Source: an uncultured Bacilli bacterium (GTDB lineage: Bacteria > Bacillota_I > Bacilli_A > RF39 > UBA660). Taken from it: a stretch of DNA of 37,439 nucleotides. How positions within the stretch are numbered: position 1 is the stretch's first letter; each line of letters opens with the position of its first letter. Below are positions 16,508 through 24,247 of this stretch, piece after piece. The notes under the pieces are model-generated. The model did not search any database. It saw nothing but the letters and a program-made list of their open reading frames with translations, and was not told where the DNA came from. Location of the stretch: positions 1 to 37,439 of the forward strand of contig CAKPQS010000012.1 in the NCBI GenBank assembly GCA_934179675.1. The letters are read 5' to 3'. A program made the translations under genes and the position numbers.

Positions 16508-17870
16508 TTTAATAAAAAATGAACTTTTTAAAATATTTAAGAAAAAAGGAATTTGGATAATTTTGATTATATTATTTATGTATACACTATTTATTAATTT
16601 TATTAATAAAAAGGTTGACATTGAAAATAGTAATTATCATGATAATTATATTGAAATATTAAAAGAAGATTTAAAAAATATTGATATAGAAAAAGATGTA
16701 TATCTTTATGTTGATCTTTTGAATCAAATAGAAAATTATGAATTTTTAAATACTTATGATAAAAATTCATGGCAATATTATATTGTTGATAATGAAGCAT
16801 ATGATTATATTTCAACAATAAATACTATTAAATATATTGATAAAGATACTAAAAAATTAGAACAAGCAAATAATGAATTTGATTCATTTAAAGAAAAACT
16901 AAATGGTAATTGGCAAGATTATGCTATGGAAGATATGAAACATTTAGAAGAATTTCCTGATTATAAAGAAATGAATGAATATAAAGAATTAGAATTAAGA
17001 ATAAAATATAATATTCCTTATGGTAAAAATAAGCTAAATGAAGCTTTAACTGATTATGTTATGTCATATAATAACATTCAGAAAGCACAAACTAAAAGAA
17101 TGACTTATGAGGAAAAAATAAATCATGAAACTAATGAAAAATTATATTATACAAGTAAATATATAATTGAACATAATTATAATGAAGTAAAAGATATATC
17201 GGCAAGAGGGATGTTGCTTAATATTTTTACTAACTGTGATTTATTTATTATTATTGCTATTTGTTTAATTGCAAGCTCAATTATAAGTGAAGAATTTAAT
17301 AAAGGTACAATTAAAATGTTACTTACTCGTCCATATACTAGAACTAAAATATTATTATCTAAATTTATAACAATGATATTATTTATTTTATTTATGATAT
17401 TTGCAACATATTTTATACAATTTATAGTTGGATTAATATTCTTTGGACCTAAATCATTAAATTGTGGTGTTATTGTATATAACTATGTTACTCATACTGT
17501 AAAAGAAATAAGTTTATTTAAAAATATTATTATTACAATTTTAGTAAGATTACCAATGTATATTATACTTGGCACATTTGCATTTTGTTTTAGTACATTT
17601 GTTAATAATACTGGGGTTAGTATGGCAATTAGTATAGCTTTTTATATTGCATCAGATATAATTAATTCAGCAGTTTATTATTTTAATATAAAATGGTTAA
17701 AATATTTTGTAACATTAAATTGGAATTTATCAGATTATTTATATAATAAAACACCTATATTAAAAGGAACGAGTCTTAACTTTTCTATTTTAATTTGTTT
17801 TATATATTTTACTTTAATGATAATACCAACATTTATTTATTTTAAAAGAAAAAATATTAAAAACATATAA
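16500..17870 (+). CDS. ABC-2 type permease with a large extracytoplasmic domain
   Basis: Membrane partner of the preceding ATPase. One hydrophobic span at the N-terminus (~17-33) is followed by ~200 mostly charged, helical residues outside the membrane, then five or so spans from ~245 to the end. This is the layout of ABC-2 permeases of the bacitracin/lantibiotic-immunity kind. ISEEFNKGTIKMLLTRPYTR is the usual cytoplasmic coupling motif. The TTG start is supported by AGGAGG six bases upstream and by overlap with the ATPase gene. Candidate cargoes are a peptide antibiotic or a lipid-linked compound; the sequence does not say which. Confidence 0.85.
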   Translation: MINLIKNELFKIFKKKGIWIILIILFMYTLFINFINKKVDIENSNYHDNYIEILKEDLKNIDIEKDVYLYVDLLNQIENYEFLNTYDKNSWQYYIVDNEAYDYISTINTIKYIDKDTKKLEQANNEFDSFKEKLNGNWQDYAMEDMKHLEEFPDYKEMNEYKELELRIKYNIPYGKNKLNEALTDYVMSYNNIQKAQTKRMTYEEKINHETNEKLYYTSKYIIEHNYNEVKDISARGMLLNIFTNCDLFIIIAICLIASSIISEEFNKGTIKMLLTRPYTRTKILLSKFITMILFILFMIFATYFIQFIVGLIFFGPKSLNCGVIVYNYVTHTVKEISLFKNIIITILVRLPMYIILGTFAFCFSTFVNNTGVSMAISIAFYIASDIINSAVYYFNIKWLKYFVTLNWNLSDYLYNKTPILKGTSLNFSILICFIYFTLMIIPTFIYFKRKNIKNI

Positions 17871-17895
17871 TGATATAATTTTTGAGGTGAAGTAT

Positions 17896-18726
17896 ATGGA
17901 AGAATATAAAGAAATAGAAAAAAGTATAATTAAAAAATATCGTAAGGAAATATGGAGCAAATTTATTAAAGCAGTCCAAGAATATAAATTAATTAATGAA
18001 AATGATAAAATTATGGTTTGTATTAGTGGAGGAAAAGATTCGTTTTTACTTGCTAAATGTATGGAAGAATTATCAAAGCATGGTAAATTTCCTTTTGATG
18101 TTCATTATGTTGTAATGAATCCAGGCTATAATGAAGAAAATGTCCAAAAAATAATTGATAATGCTAAAAGAATGAATGTAAAAATAGAAATTTTTGAAAG
18201 TGATATATTTGCAATTACTGATAAAGAATGTCCTGATAATCCATGTTATTTATGTGCAAGAATGAGAAGGGGATTTTTGTATAGTAAAGCTAAAAGTTTA
18301 GGATGTAATAAAATAGCACTTGGTCATCATATAAATGATGTAATAGAAACAACTTTGTTATCCATGTTTTATGGTTCTGAAGTTAAAACAATGATGCCTA
18401 AATTACATAGTGAAAATTTTGAAGGATTAGAGCTAATAAGACCACTTTATTTAGTTAGAGAAGAAGATATTATTAGTTGGGCTAAAAGTAATAATTTATC
18501 ATTTTTAAATTGTGCTTGTCGTTTTACAGAAAAAAGTAAAAATGAAAATATAAGTAAAAGAAAAGAAATAAAAGAATTAATTAAAGAAATAAAAAAAGTA
18601 AATCCTAATGTTGAACATAATATTTTTAAAGCACTTGATAATGTTAATTTGAATTGCATATTATCTTATAATGAAAATGGAATACATCATTCATTTTTAG
18701 AAAATTATGAAAAAAATACCAAATAG
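17896..18726 (+). CDS. ttcA: TtcA-like tRNA thiolation enzyme (PP-loop ATPase)
   Basis: Probable sulfurtransferase of the TtcA/TtuA group, which thiolates a tRNA base using ATP and a 4Fe-4S cluster. The PP-loop is SGGKDS (44-49). The cluster cysteines are CYLC (117-120) followed by ARMRRG, the TtcA-type motif, with further cysteines in NCACRF. TtcA makes 2-thiocytidine at position 32, but related clades modify other bases, so the exact product is unsure. GAGGTGA precedes the ATG at 17896. It converges with the sigma factor gene. The cysteine desulfurase at 30.8 kb could supply sulfur. Confidence 0.78.
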   Translation: MEEYKEIEKSIIKKYRKEIWSKFIKAVQEYKLINENDKIMVCISGGKDSFLLAKCMEELSKHGKFPFDVHYVVMNPGYNEENVQKIIDNAKRMNVKIEIFESDIFAITDKECPDNPCYLCARMRRGFLYSKAKSLGCNKIALGHHINDVIETTLLSMFYGSEVKTMMPKLHSENFEGLELIRPLYLVREEDIISWAKSNNLSFLNCACRFTEKSKNENISKRKEIKELIKEIKKVNPNVEHNIFKALDNVNLNCILSYNENGIHHSFLENYEKNTK

Positions 18727-18732
18727 GTATTT
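18714..18732 (-). terminator. Terminator between ttcA and the sigma factor
   Basis: AAATACC / GGTATTT with a five-base loop. The minus strand then has a run of seven T, so it fits the sigma factor gene best; it may also act on ttcA. Confidence 0.6.
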
Positions 18733-19429
18733 AAATTTGAGATTTATTTTTTATAAATTCACGGAGCATTTTAGTAAGTGCTCTTTTTTCTATTCTAGAA
18801 ACATAACTACGGGAAATATTTAATTTCTTTGCGATATCTTTTTGTGTTGTTTCATCATAATTATTTAAGCCATATCTTTTTTCAATTATTTCTTTTTCTC
18901 TTTTTGTTAAAATATTTAAATATTTTTTTAAATCTTTGATATTATTTTCATTATGAATATTAATTGCATATTCGGGATCAGGCGTTTTTAGGATATCTAA
19001 AAATGTTATTTCATTTCCTTCTTTATCAAATCCTATTGATTCATTTAAACTAATATTTTTTTTATTTTTTTTATTTTGTCTAAAATACATTAATATTTCA
19101 TTTTCAATGCATCTGGCACAATAGGTAGTTAATTTTGTGTCTTTTTTGCCACTATAACTATCAATTCCTTTTATTAAGCCAATTGTTCCAATTGATATTA
19201 AATCGTCTGCTTCATCTACTTTATGTTCATATTTTTTGACAATGTGTGCAATTAATCTTAAATTATGTTCAATTAGTTTATTTCTAGCTTCTTTGGAACC
19301 GTTATTAAGTTCATTAATGCATTTTTCTTCTTCTTCTTTTGATAATGGATCTGGGAAAATATTATTTGAATATGCAGCAGTGAACAAGTATAAATCTTTA
19401 AATAAAAATGATAGTATTTTTTTAAACAT
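18731..19429 (-). CDS. Sigma-K-like sigma-70 family factor with apparent pro-sequence
   Basis: RNA polymerase sigma factor of the sporulation E/F/G/K branch. Region 2 is very clear (IEHNLRLIAHIVKKYE...DLISIGTIGLIKGIDSY), as is region 4 (TQKDIAKKLNISRSYVSRIEKRALTKM). From memory, Bacillus pro-sigma-K carries a ~20-residue hydrophobic pro-segment cut before a Tyr, followed by NNAFPQPLS. Here the first 19 residues are hydrophobic/amphipathic (FKKILSFLFKDLYLFTAA), followed by YSNNIFPDPLS. So it looks like an inactive, membrane-tethered precursor. GGAGGTAAA precedes the ATG. It is divergent from the first pilin-like gene. Whether this organism sporulates cannot be told from the window. Confidence 0.85.
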   Translation of the reverse strand: MFKKILSFLFKDLYLFTAAYSNNIFPDPLSKEEEEKCINELNNGSKEARNKLIEHNLRLIAHIVKKYEHKVDEADDLISIGTIGLIKGIDSYSGKKDTKLTTYCARCIENEILMYFRQNKKNKKNISLNESIGFDKEGNEITFLDILKTPDPEYAINIHNENNIKDLKKYLNILTKREKEIIEKRYGLNNYDETTQKDIAKKLNISRSYVSRIEKRALTKMLREFIKNKSQI

Positions 19430-19481
19430 TTTACCTCCATTATAAATATATTCTTTTTTCTAAAAAAATAAAACGTAGTGC

Positions 19482-19510
19482 TAGACTTTTATGTTTTAAA
19501 ATTGTATAAT
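19482..19510 (+). promoter_or_regulatory. Promoter of pilin-like gene copy 1
   Basis: TAGACT (19482-19487), a 17-base spacer and a perfect TATAAT (19505-19510). The 12-base stretch TGCTAGACTTTT spanning the -35 recurs upstream of copy 2. Confidence 0.5.
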
Positions 19511-19529
19511 TTATATGGTAGGTGAAGAT

Positions 19530-21572
19530 ATGAAAAAAGGATTTACACTAGTTGAATTAATAGTAGTAATAGTTTTACTTTCATTGATTAGTATTTTTAC
19601 ATTTCCTAGTATAAATAAAGTAATTAATGAAAGAAAAGAAAAATTATATAACATTCAAGTAGAAAATATAAAAGCATCAGCTGAAAGTTATATAAATAAA
19701 AATAATTTATTTAGTACAAATGATAAAGTAATTGTAACTTTATGTGAATTAAAACAAAGTGGATTTACGGATGAAAATATAAAAGATCCAAGAACAGGAT
19801 TATTAATTTCTGATAATTCTATGGTAATTGCTTTAAAAAATACAAATGAATATACATTTATGCCTGGTTTAGATAGCACAACATCTTGTTCAGTAAATGA
19901 TAGTATTCTTTATGAATATATTGAAGTTGGAAGTGAATATATTTTAAAAAATGATGATAGCAAATATACAATTACAATATATCTAAATAATGAGGAAGTA
20001 GATAGCGTAGATACAAGCGAAATAAATACTTATGTTATAAAATATGCTTCTAGCAATGAAACAATAAATAAATATGTATATATTATTGATACAACAGGAC
20101 CTAATATTGAATATGTTAATGAACGAACATATAGAGATAAAAATGGTTATGAAGAAAGTAGTAAAAAAATAGGTGAGGGAACAATTTATATAAGCGCTAG
20201 TCAGAATAGTACTTTTGTTCCTTTCCCTGCTACGGCTATTGATAAAGGTGAGGGTGAAACAACACTTGAAATAACATCTAATGTTAATTTAAAAATACCT
20301 GGTATATACTATATTACTTATTCAAGCAAAGATTCCAAAGGTAATGCAACGACTAAAAATCAAACTATTAAAGTATATGATGATGTAGTACCTGTAATAG
20401 ATAATATTTCAGGAATACCAAATGGTAAAACATCTAATAGTATAGTATTAACAGTTGATGCGCATGATAATGAATCAGGCTTACATCCAAGAGGAGCATA
20501 TTCATTTGATGGTGGTGCGACATGGCAAGTAAGTGATACAATTAATGTTACAGAAAATAAAACATTAAATATAGTAGTTAGAGATGCAGCTTTAAATGAA
20601 ACAAGAAGAACTGTTACGATTAATAATATATTAAAAGATGATAAAACATTATCATTTAATATTAAAAAAGGAACTATGAAAAATAGTGGCTGGTATGTAG
20701 ATAATGTTGAAGTTGAAATAAAACCTTTAGTAAATGAAGAAGATTTTAGTTCTTATAGTTATTGTATAAGTTCAAATACTAATTGTCCACCTAATAAAGA
20801 AATTAGAACAATTAATGGCACTACTGAAGTAATTAGTCAAAGTACAACAGGATTATATATATGTGGATATGTTACTAAAAAAGATGGTACAAGAACTTCT
20901 CAAGTATGTAGTATGAATATTAAAATTGATAAAGAATTGCCTACTTGTACAATTGAATATCAATCAAATTATGATTTATCACTTGGTTTACCAGGTAAAA
21001 TCATTGTCAAAGATAGTATAAGTGGAGCTGCTACTAATCCAATTCCATTTTTGTTAAAAAGTTCAAAGACTTATGAAATATACGATAAAGCTGGTAATAG
21101 AAATACTTGTGAAGTAAAAGTAAAAGTAACATTACAACATAGATATAAAACATGTGCTGGCTATAAATCTTGTGCAAATGCTGATTATTGTGGAAGAAAT
21201 ACTTATAGCTGTAATTGTAGTGATTGCAAGTATGGATCAAATACTTGTAGAGGAGGCTGCAATAGAAGTAAATGTTCTCGATATTATTGTTGTGCTAATT
21301 TAGCAGGTACTCGTTGTAAATCTCTTAGTCGTCCAGGCAATTATAAATATTGTAGTTGTACTGATTATAAATGTACTGATTGGGATTCATGTAAATATGG
21401 ATCAAACACTTGTTCTTATGGATGTGATACTTGTCAAGGAGATGCTAAATCGTGTGCTAATCCAACATGTGGATGTGCTTCATATTCATATTCTGAATGG
21501 ACACTTGGGGCATGTACAAATGTACCTGGCAAAACTTGTGAAACTCGTGGTGGATATTTAAAAGGTGATTAA
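19530..21572 (+). CDS. Large type IV prepilin-like surface protein, copy 1, with Cys-rich tail
   Basis: 680 residues. It starts MKKGFTLVELIVVIVLLSLIS, a standard class III (prepilin) signal with Glu at +5 after the expected cut, and TFPSINKVINERKEKLYN continues the pilin helix. Two Ig-like beta domains follow (~190-370), one with the ATAIDKGEGETTLEIT...GIYYITYSSKDSKGNAT pattern, the next with DAHDNESG...VRDAALNETR. A further beta region comes next, then a C-terminal part (~541-670) with 24 cysteines, in which CKYGSNTC occurs twice. It is far larger than ordinary pilins. ATG at 19530 is preferred over 19515 because AGGTGA then lies upstream. Residues ~26-482 are identical to copy 2. No pilus motor or prepilin peptidase is in the window. 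Confidence 0.85.
   Translation: MKKGFTLVELIVVIVLLSLISIFTFPSINKVINERKEKLYNIQVENIKASAESYINKNNLFSTNDKVIVTLCELKQSGFTDENIKDPRTGLLISDNSMVIALKNTNEYTFMPGLDSTTSCSVNDSILYEYIEVGSEYILKNDDSKYTITIYLNNEEVDSVDTSEINTYVIKYASSNETINKYVYIIDTTGPNIEYVNERTYRDKNGYEESSKKIGEGTIYISASQNSTFVPFPATAIDKGEGETTLEITSNVNLKIPGIYYITYSSKDSKGNATTKNQTIKVYDDVVPVIDNISGIPNGKTSNSIVLTVDAHDNESGLHPRGAYSFDGGATWQVSDTINVTENKTLNIVVRDAALNETRRTVTINNILKDDKTLSFNIKKGTMKNSGWYVDNVEVEIKPLVNEEDFSSYSYCISSNTNCPPNKEIRTINGTTEVISQSTTGLYICGYVTKKDGTRTSQVCSMNIKIDKELPTCTIEYQSNYDLSLGLPGKIIVKDSISGAATNPIPFLLKSSKTYEIYDKAGNRNTCEVKVKVTLQHRYKTCAGYKSCANADYCGRNTYSCNCSDCKYGSNTCRGGCNRSKCSRYYCCANLAGTRCKSLSRPGNYKYCSCTDYKCTDWDSCKYGSNTCSYGCDTCQGDAKSCANPTCGCASYSYSEWTLGACTNVPGKTCETRGGYLKGD
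19605..20975 (+). repeat. Near-perfect direct repeat, unit 1 (pilin-like core)
   Basis: By eye, bases 19605-20938 are identical to 22026-23359 (offset 2421, no insertions or deletions). One silent change follows at 20939/23360, then identity to 20975. Upstream (the first ~75 bases of the gene) there are several differences; downstream similarity collapses at once. Confidence 0.9.
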
Positions 21573-21896
21573 ATGAAAAAAATTTCATATATTATAGCAA
21601 TAATTGCAATTGTATTTTTAACTATTGGATTAATAATTATGAATCAAAAAAATAATAACAAATTAAGTTTAGATGATCAAATGACTAAATATTGTGAACA
21701 AATATATAAAGATCAAGATATTGGTGATAGTGAAATATATATTTCATTAAAAACAATGAAAGAAAAATATAATTTTAATGTTTCTGAATTTGAGAAAGAA
21801 AAACATAATTGTTCGCTTGAAAATAGCATGGCGAGAGTTTATAAAGAAAATGGCAAGCTTATTTGTTCGGTTAATTTAATATGCGAAAATAAATAG
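21573..21896 (+). CDS. Small single-span membrane protein coupled to pilin-like copy 1
   Basis: Not recognised. 107 residues; the first ~25 are a membrane span (ISYIIAIIAIVFLTIGLIIM) and the rest is charged and outside, with four cysteines (Cys41, Cys80, Cys98 and Cys103) that could form two disulfides. The start codon follows the stop of copy 1 with no gap (TAAATG), and AAAGGTGATT in the end of copy 1 is its ribosome binding site, so the two are translated together. The second pilin-like gene has no such partner. Candidate roles are a minor pilin, a chaperone or an anchor for the large protein; this is inference from coupling. Confidence 0.7.
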   Translation: MKKISYIIAIIAIVFLTIGLIIMNQKNNNKLSLDDQMTKYCEQIYKDQDIGDSEIYISLKTMKEKYNFNVSEFEKEKHNCSLENSMARVYKENGKLICSVNLICENK

Positions 21897-21950
21897 TTTA
21901 GCAAAATGCTAGACTTTTCCTTTATTATATAATAAATGGAAGGTGGTTAT

Positions 21951-23981
21951 GTGAAAAAAGGATTTACTTTAGTTGAATTAATAGTAGTAATAGTTTTACT
22001 TTCATTAATAAGTGTTTTTACATTCCCTAGTATAAATAAAGTAATTAATGAAAGAAAAGAAAAATTATATAACATTCAAGTAGAAAATATAAAAGCATCA
22101 GCTGAAAGTTATATAAATAAAAATAATTTATTTAGTACAAATGATAAAGTAATTGTAACTTTATGTGAATTAAAACAAAGTGGATTTACGGATGAAAATA
22201 TAAAAGATCCAAGAACAGGATTATTAATTTCTGATAATTCTATGGTAATTGCTTTAAAAAATACAAATGAATATACATTTATGCCTGGTTTAGATAGCAC
22301 AACATCTTGTTCAGTAAATGATAGTATTCTTTATGAATATATTGAAGTTGGAAGTGAATATATTTTAAAAAATGATGATAGCAAATATACAATTACAATA
22401 TATCTAAATAATGAGGAAGTAGATAGCGTAGATACAAGCGAAATAAATACTTATGTTATAAAATATGCTTCTAGCAATGAAACAATAAATAAATATGTAT
22501 ATATTATTGATACAACAGGACCTAATATTGAATATGTTAATGAACGAACATATAGAGATAAAAATGGTTATGAAGAAAGTAGTAAAAAAATAGGTGAGGG
22601 AACAATTTATATAAGCGCTAGTCAGAATAGTACTTTTGTTCCTTTCCCTGCTACGGCTATTGATAAAGGTGAGGGTGAAACAACACTTGAAATAACATCT
22701 AATGTTAATTTAAAAATACCTGGTATATACTATATTACTTATTCAAGCAAAGATTCCAAAGGTAATGCAACGACTAAAAATCAAACTATTAAAGTATATG
22801 ATGATGTAGTACCTGTAATAGATAATATTTCAGGAATACCAAATGGTAAAACATCTAATAGTATAGTATTAACAGTTGATGCGCATGATAATGAATCAGG
22901 CTTACATCCAAGAGGAGCATATTCATTTGATGGTGGTGCGACATGGCAAGTAAGTGATACAATTAATGTTACAGAAAATAAAACATTAAATATAGTAGTT
23001 AGAGATGCAGCTTTAAATGAAACAAGAAGAACTGTTACGATTAATAATATATTAAAAGATGATAAAACATTATCATTTAATATTAAAAAAGGAACTATGA
23101 AAAATAGTGGCTGGTATGTAGATAATGTTGAAGTTGAAATAAAACCTTTAGTAAATGAAGAAGATTTTAGTTCTTATAGTTATTGTATAAGTTCAAATAC
23201 TAATTGTCCACCTAATAAAGAAATTAGAACAATTAATGGCACTACTGAAGTAATTAGTCAAAGTACAACAGGATTATATATATGTGGATATGTTACTAAA
23301 AAAGATGGTACAAGAACTTCTCAAGTATGTAGTATGAATATTAAAATTGATAAAGAATTACCTACTTGTACAATTGAATATCAATCAAATTATGATATAA
23401 CATCAGGTGTTCCTGGTAAAGTAATTGTACATGATAATTATAGTGGTAGTGCGACTGCAACAATATCATTCTTCTTAAGATCTTCAGCATCTTATAATGT
23501 ATATGATAAAGCAGGCAATAGTAATACTTGTACAGTTAGTATAAGAACAGCAACACAGTCACGAACTAGAAGCTGTTCAGGTTATAAAAGATGTCAAAAT
23601 GAAAAATATTGTGGAAGAGAACCATCATATGATTGCAATTGTAGCGATTGCAAAATATATTTAAATACTTGTACAGGTGGATATATGAATACAAATTGTA
23701 CTCAATGGAAATGTTGTACTAAAGGTAAGAAAAAATTTTGCTATACAACTAGTAAGCCAAAAGGTTCGTGTAATTGTACAAAAACTGAACCTGCTAATTG
23801 GAACAATTGTAAATATGGTCACCCTAATCAATGTGCATGGGGATGTGACTCATGCCCTGGCAAAGTTAAAACATGTGCTAATCCATCATGTGGCTGTGCA
23901 TCATGGTCTTATAGCGATTGGTATTATGGAAGTTGTAGTGGCTCAAATTGTGAATCTAGAACTGTCTATTTAAGAGGATAA
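21951..23981 (+). CDS. Large type IV prepilin-like surface protein, copy 2, with different Cys-rich tail
   Basis: 676 residues with the same layout as copy 1: prepilin signal (KKGFTLVELIVVIVLLSLIS), pilin helix, two Ig-like domains, then a Cys-rich end with 22 cysteines. The core matches copy 1 exactly, including silent sites. The tail matches only in cysteine spacing and short motifs (YCGR, CNCSDCK, NCKYG, WGCDSC, CANPSCGCASWSYSDW). GTG at 21951 is the likely start, since GGAAGGTGG lies before it; the in-frame ATG at 21936 overlaps that site. It follows the small membrane protein gene by 54 bases and is followed by the proS leader, with no clear terminator of its own. Confidence 0.85.
   Translation: MKKGFTLVELIVVIVLLSLISVFTFPSINKVINERKEKLYNIQVENIKASAESYINKNNLFSTNDKVIVTLCELKQSGFTDENIKDPRTGLLISDNSMVIALKNTNEYTFMPGLDSTTSCSVNDSILYEYIEVGSEYILKNDDSKYTITIYLNNEEVDSVDTSEINTYVIKYASSNETINKYVYIIDTTGPNIEYVNERTYRDKNGYEESSKKIGEGTIYISASQNSTFVPFPATAIDKGEGETTLEITSNVNLKIPGIYYITYSSKDSKGNATTKNQTIKVYDDVVPVIDNISGIPNGKTSNSIVLTVDAHDNESGLHPRGAYSFDGGATWQVSDTINVTENKTLNIVVRDAALNETRRTVTINNILKDDKTLSFNIKKGTMKNSGWYVDNVEVEIKPLVNEEDFSSYSYCISSNTNCPPNKEIRTINGTTEVISQSTTGLYICGYVTKKDGTRTSQVCSMNIKIDKELPTCTIEYQSNYDITSGVPGKVIVHDNYSGSATATISFFLRSSASYNVYDKAGNSNTCTVSIRTATQSRTRSCSGYKRCQNEKYCGREPSYDCNCSDCKIYLNTCTGGYMNTNCTQWKCCTKGKKKFCYTTSKPKGSCNCTKTEPANWNNCKYGHPNQCAWGCDSCPGKVKTCANPSCGCASWSYSDWYYGSCSGSNCESRTVYLRG
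22026..23396 (+). repeat. Near-perfect direct repeat, unit 2 (pilin-like core)
   Basis: Second unit of the repeat beginning at 19605. It could have arisen by tandem duplication or by gene conversion from the first. The paired units would allow RecA-dependent exchange or deletion of one gene. Confidence 0.9.
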
Positions 23982-24008
23982 AATTGTATAGAACAAGTAA
24001 AATGATTA

Positions 24009-24037
24009 TTGACAAGCAAATAAAAAAAATGTATATT
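24009..24037 (+). promoter_or_regulatory. Promoter of the proS T-box transcript
   Basis: A perfect TTGACA (24009-24014), a 17-base spacer, then TATATT (24032-24037), immediately before the T-box leader. Confidence 0.8.
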
Positions 24038-24041
24038 AATA

Positions 24042-24230
24042 AAAACGAGAAAAAATATTATTAATTCCCTTATATTAGTGAGCTTGAGATAGTGAAAACA
24101 AGTTATAATAATTAATAATTCCTATTTTCTTATGTGAAATGAAAACATTTCCGGTTAAAACCGTTATATTAATTAAGCAAAATAAAGGATGGTACCGTCT
24201 TATAGACTCCTTGTACTATTCTTTTTTTAT
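24042..24230 (+). promoter_or_regulatory. T-box riboswitch, proline specifier CCT
   Basis: Leader RNA that binds uncharged tRNA-Pro and lets transcription continue into proS. Stem I arms ATTATTAATT (24056-24065) and AATTAATAAT (~24110-24119) pair and leave TTCCTA bulged, placing CCT (24121-24123), a proline codon, at the specifier. The T-box core GGATGGTACCGTC lies at 24188-24200, with TGGTACC binding the tRNA acceptor end. The terminator pairs ATGGTAC (24189-24195) with GTACTAT (24213-24219) before seven T. The identity of the regulated gene agrees with the specifier. Confidence 0.9.
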
Positions 24231-24247
24231 ATTTAGGAGGAAAATTT

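Noticed and set aside
21910..21933. TAGACT plus TATAAT as a sigma-A promoter for pilin-like copy 2
   Set aside because: The spacer is only 12 bases, too short for a vegetative promoter, though the boxes resemble those of copy 1.
19605..23396. Large direct repeat as a transposon or insertion sequence
   Set aside because: No transposase, no terminal inverted repeats and the repeat lies wholly inside two coding frames, so gene duplication or conversion explains it.
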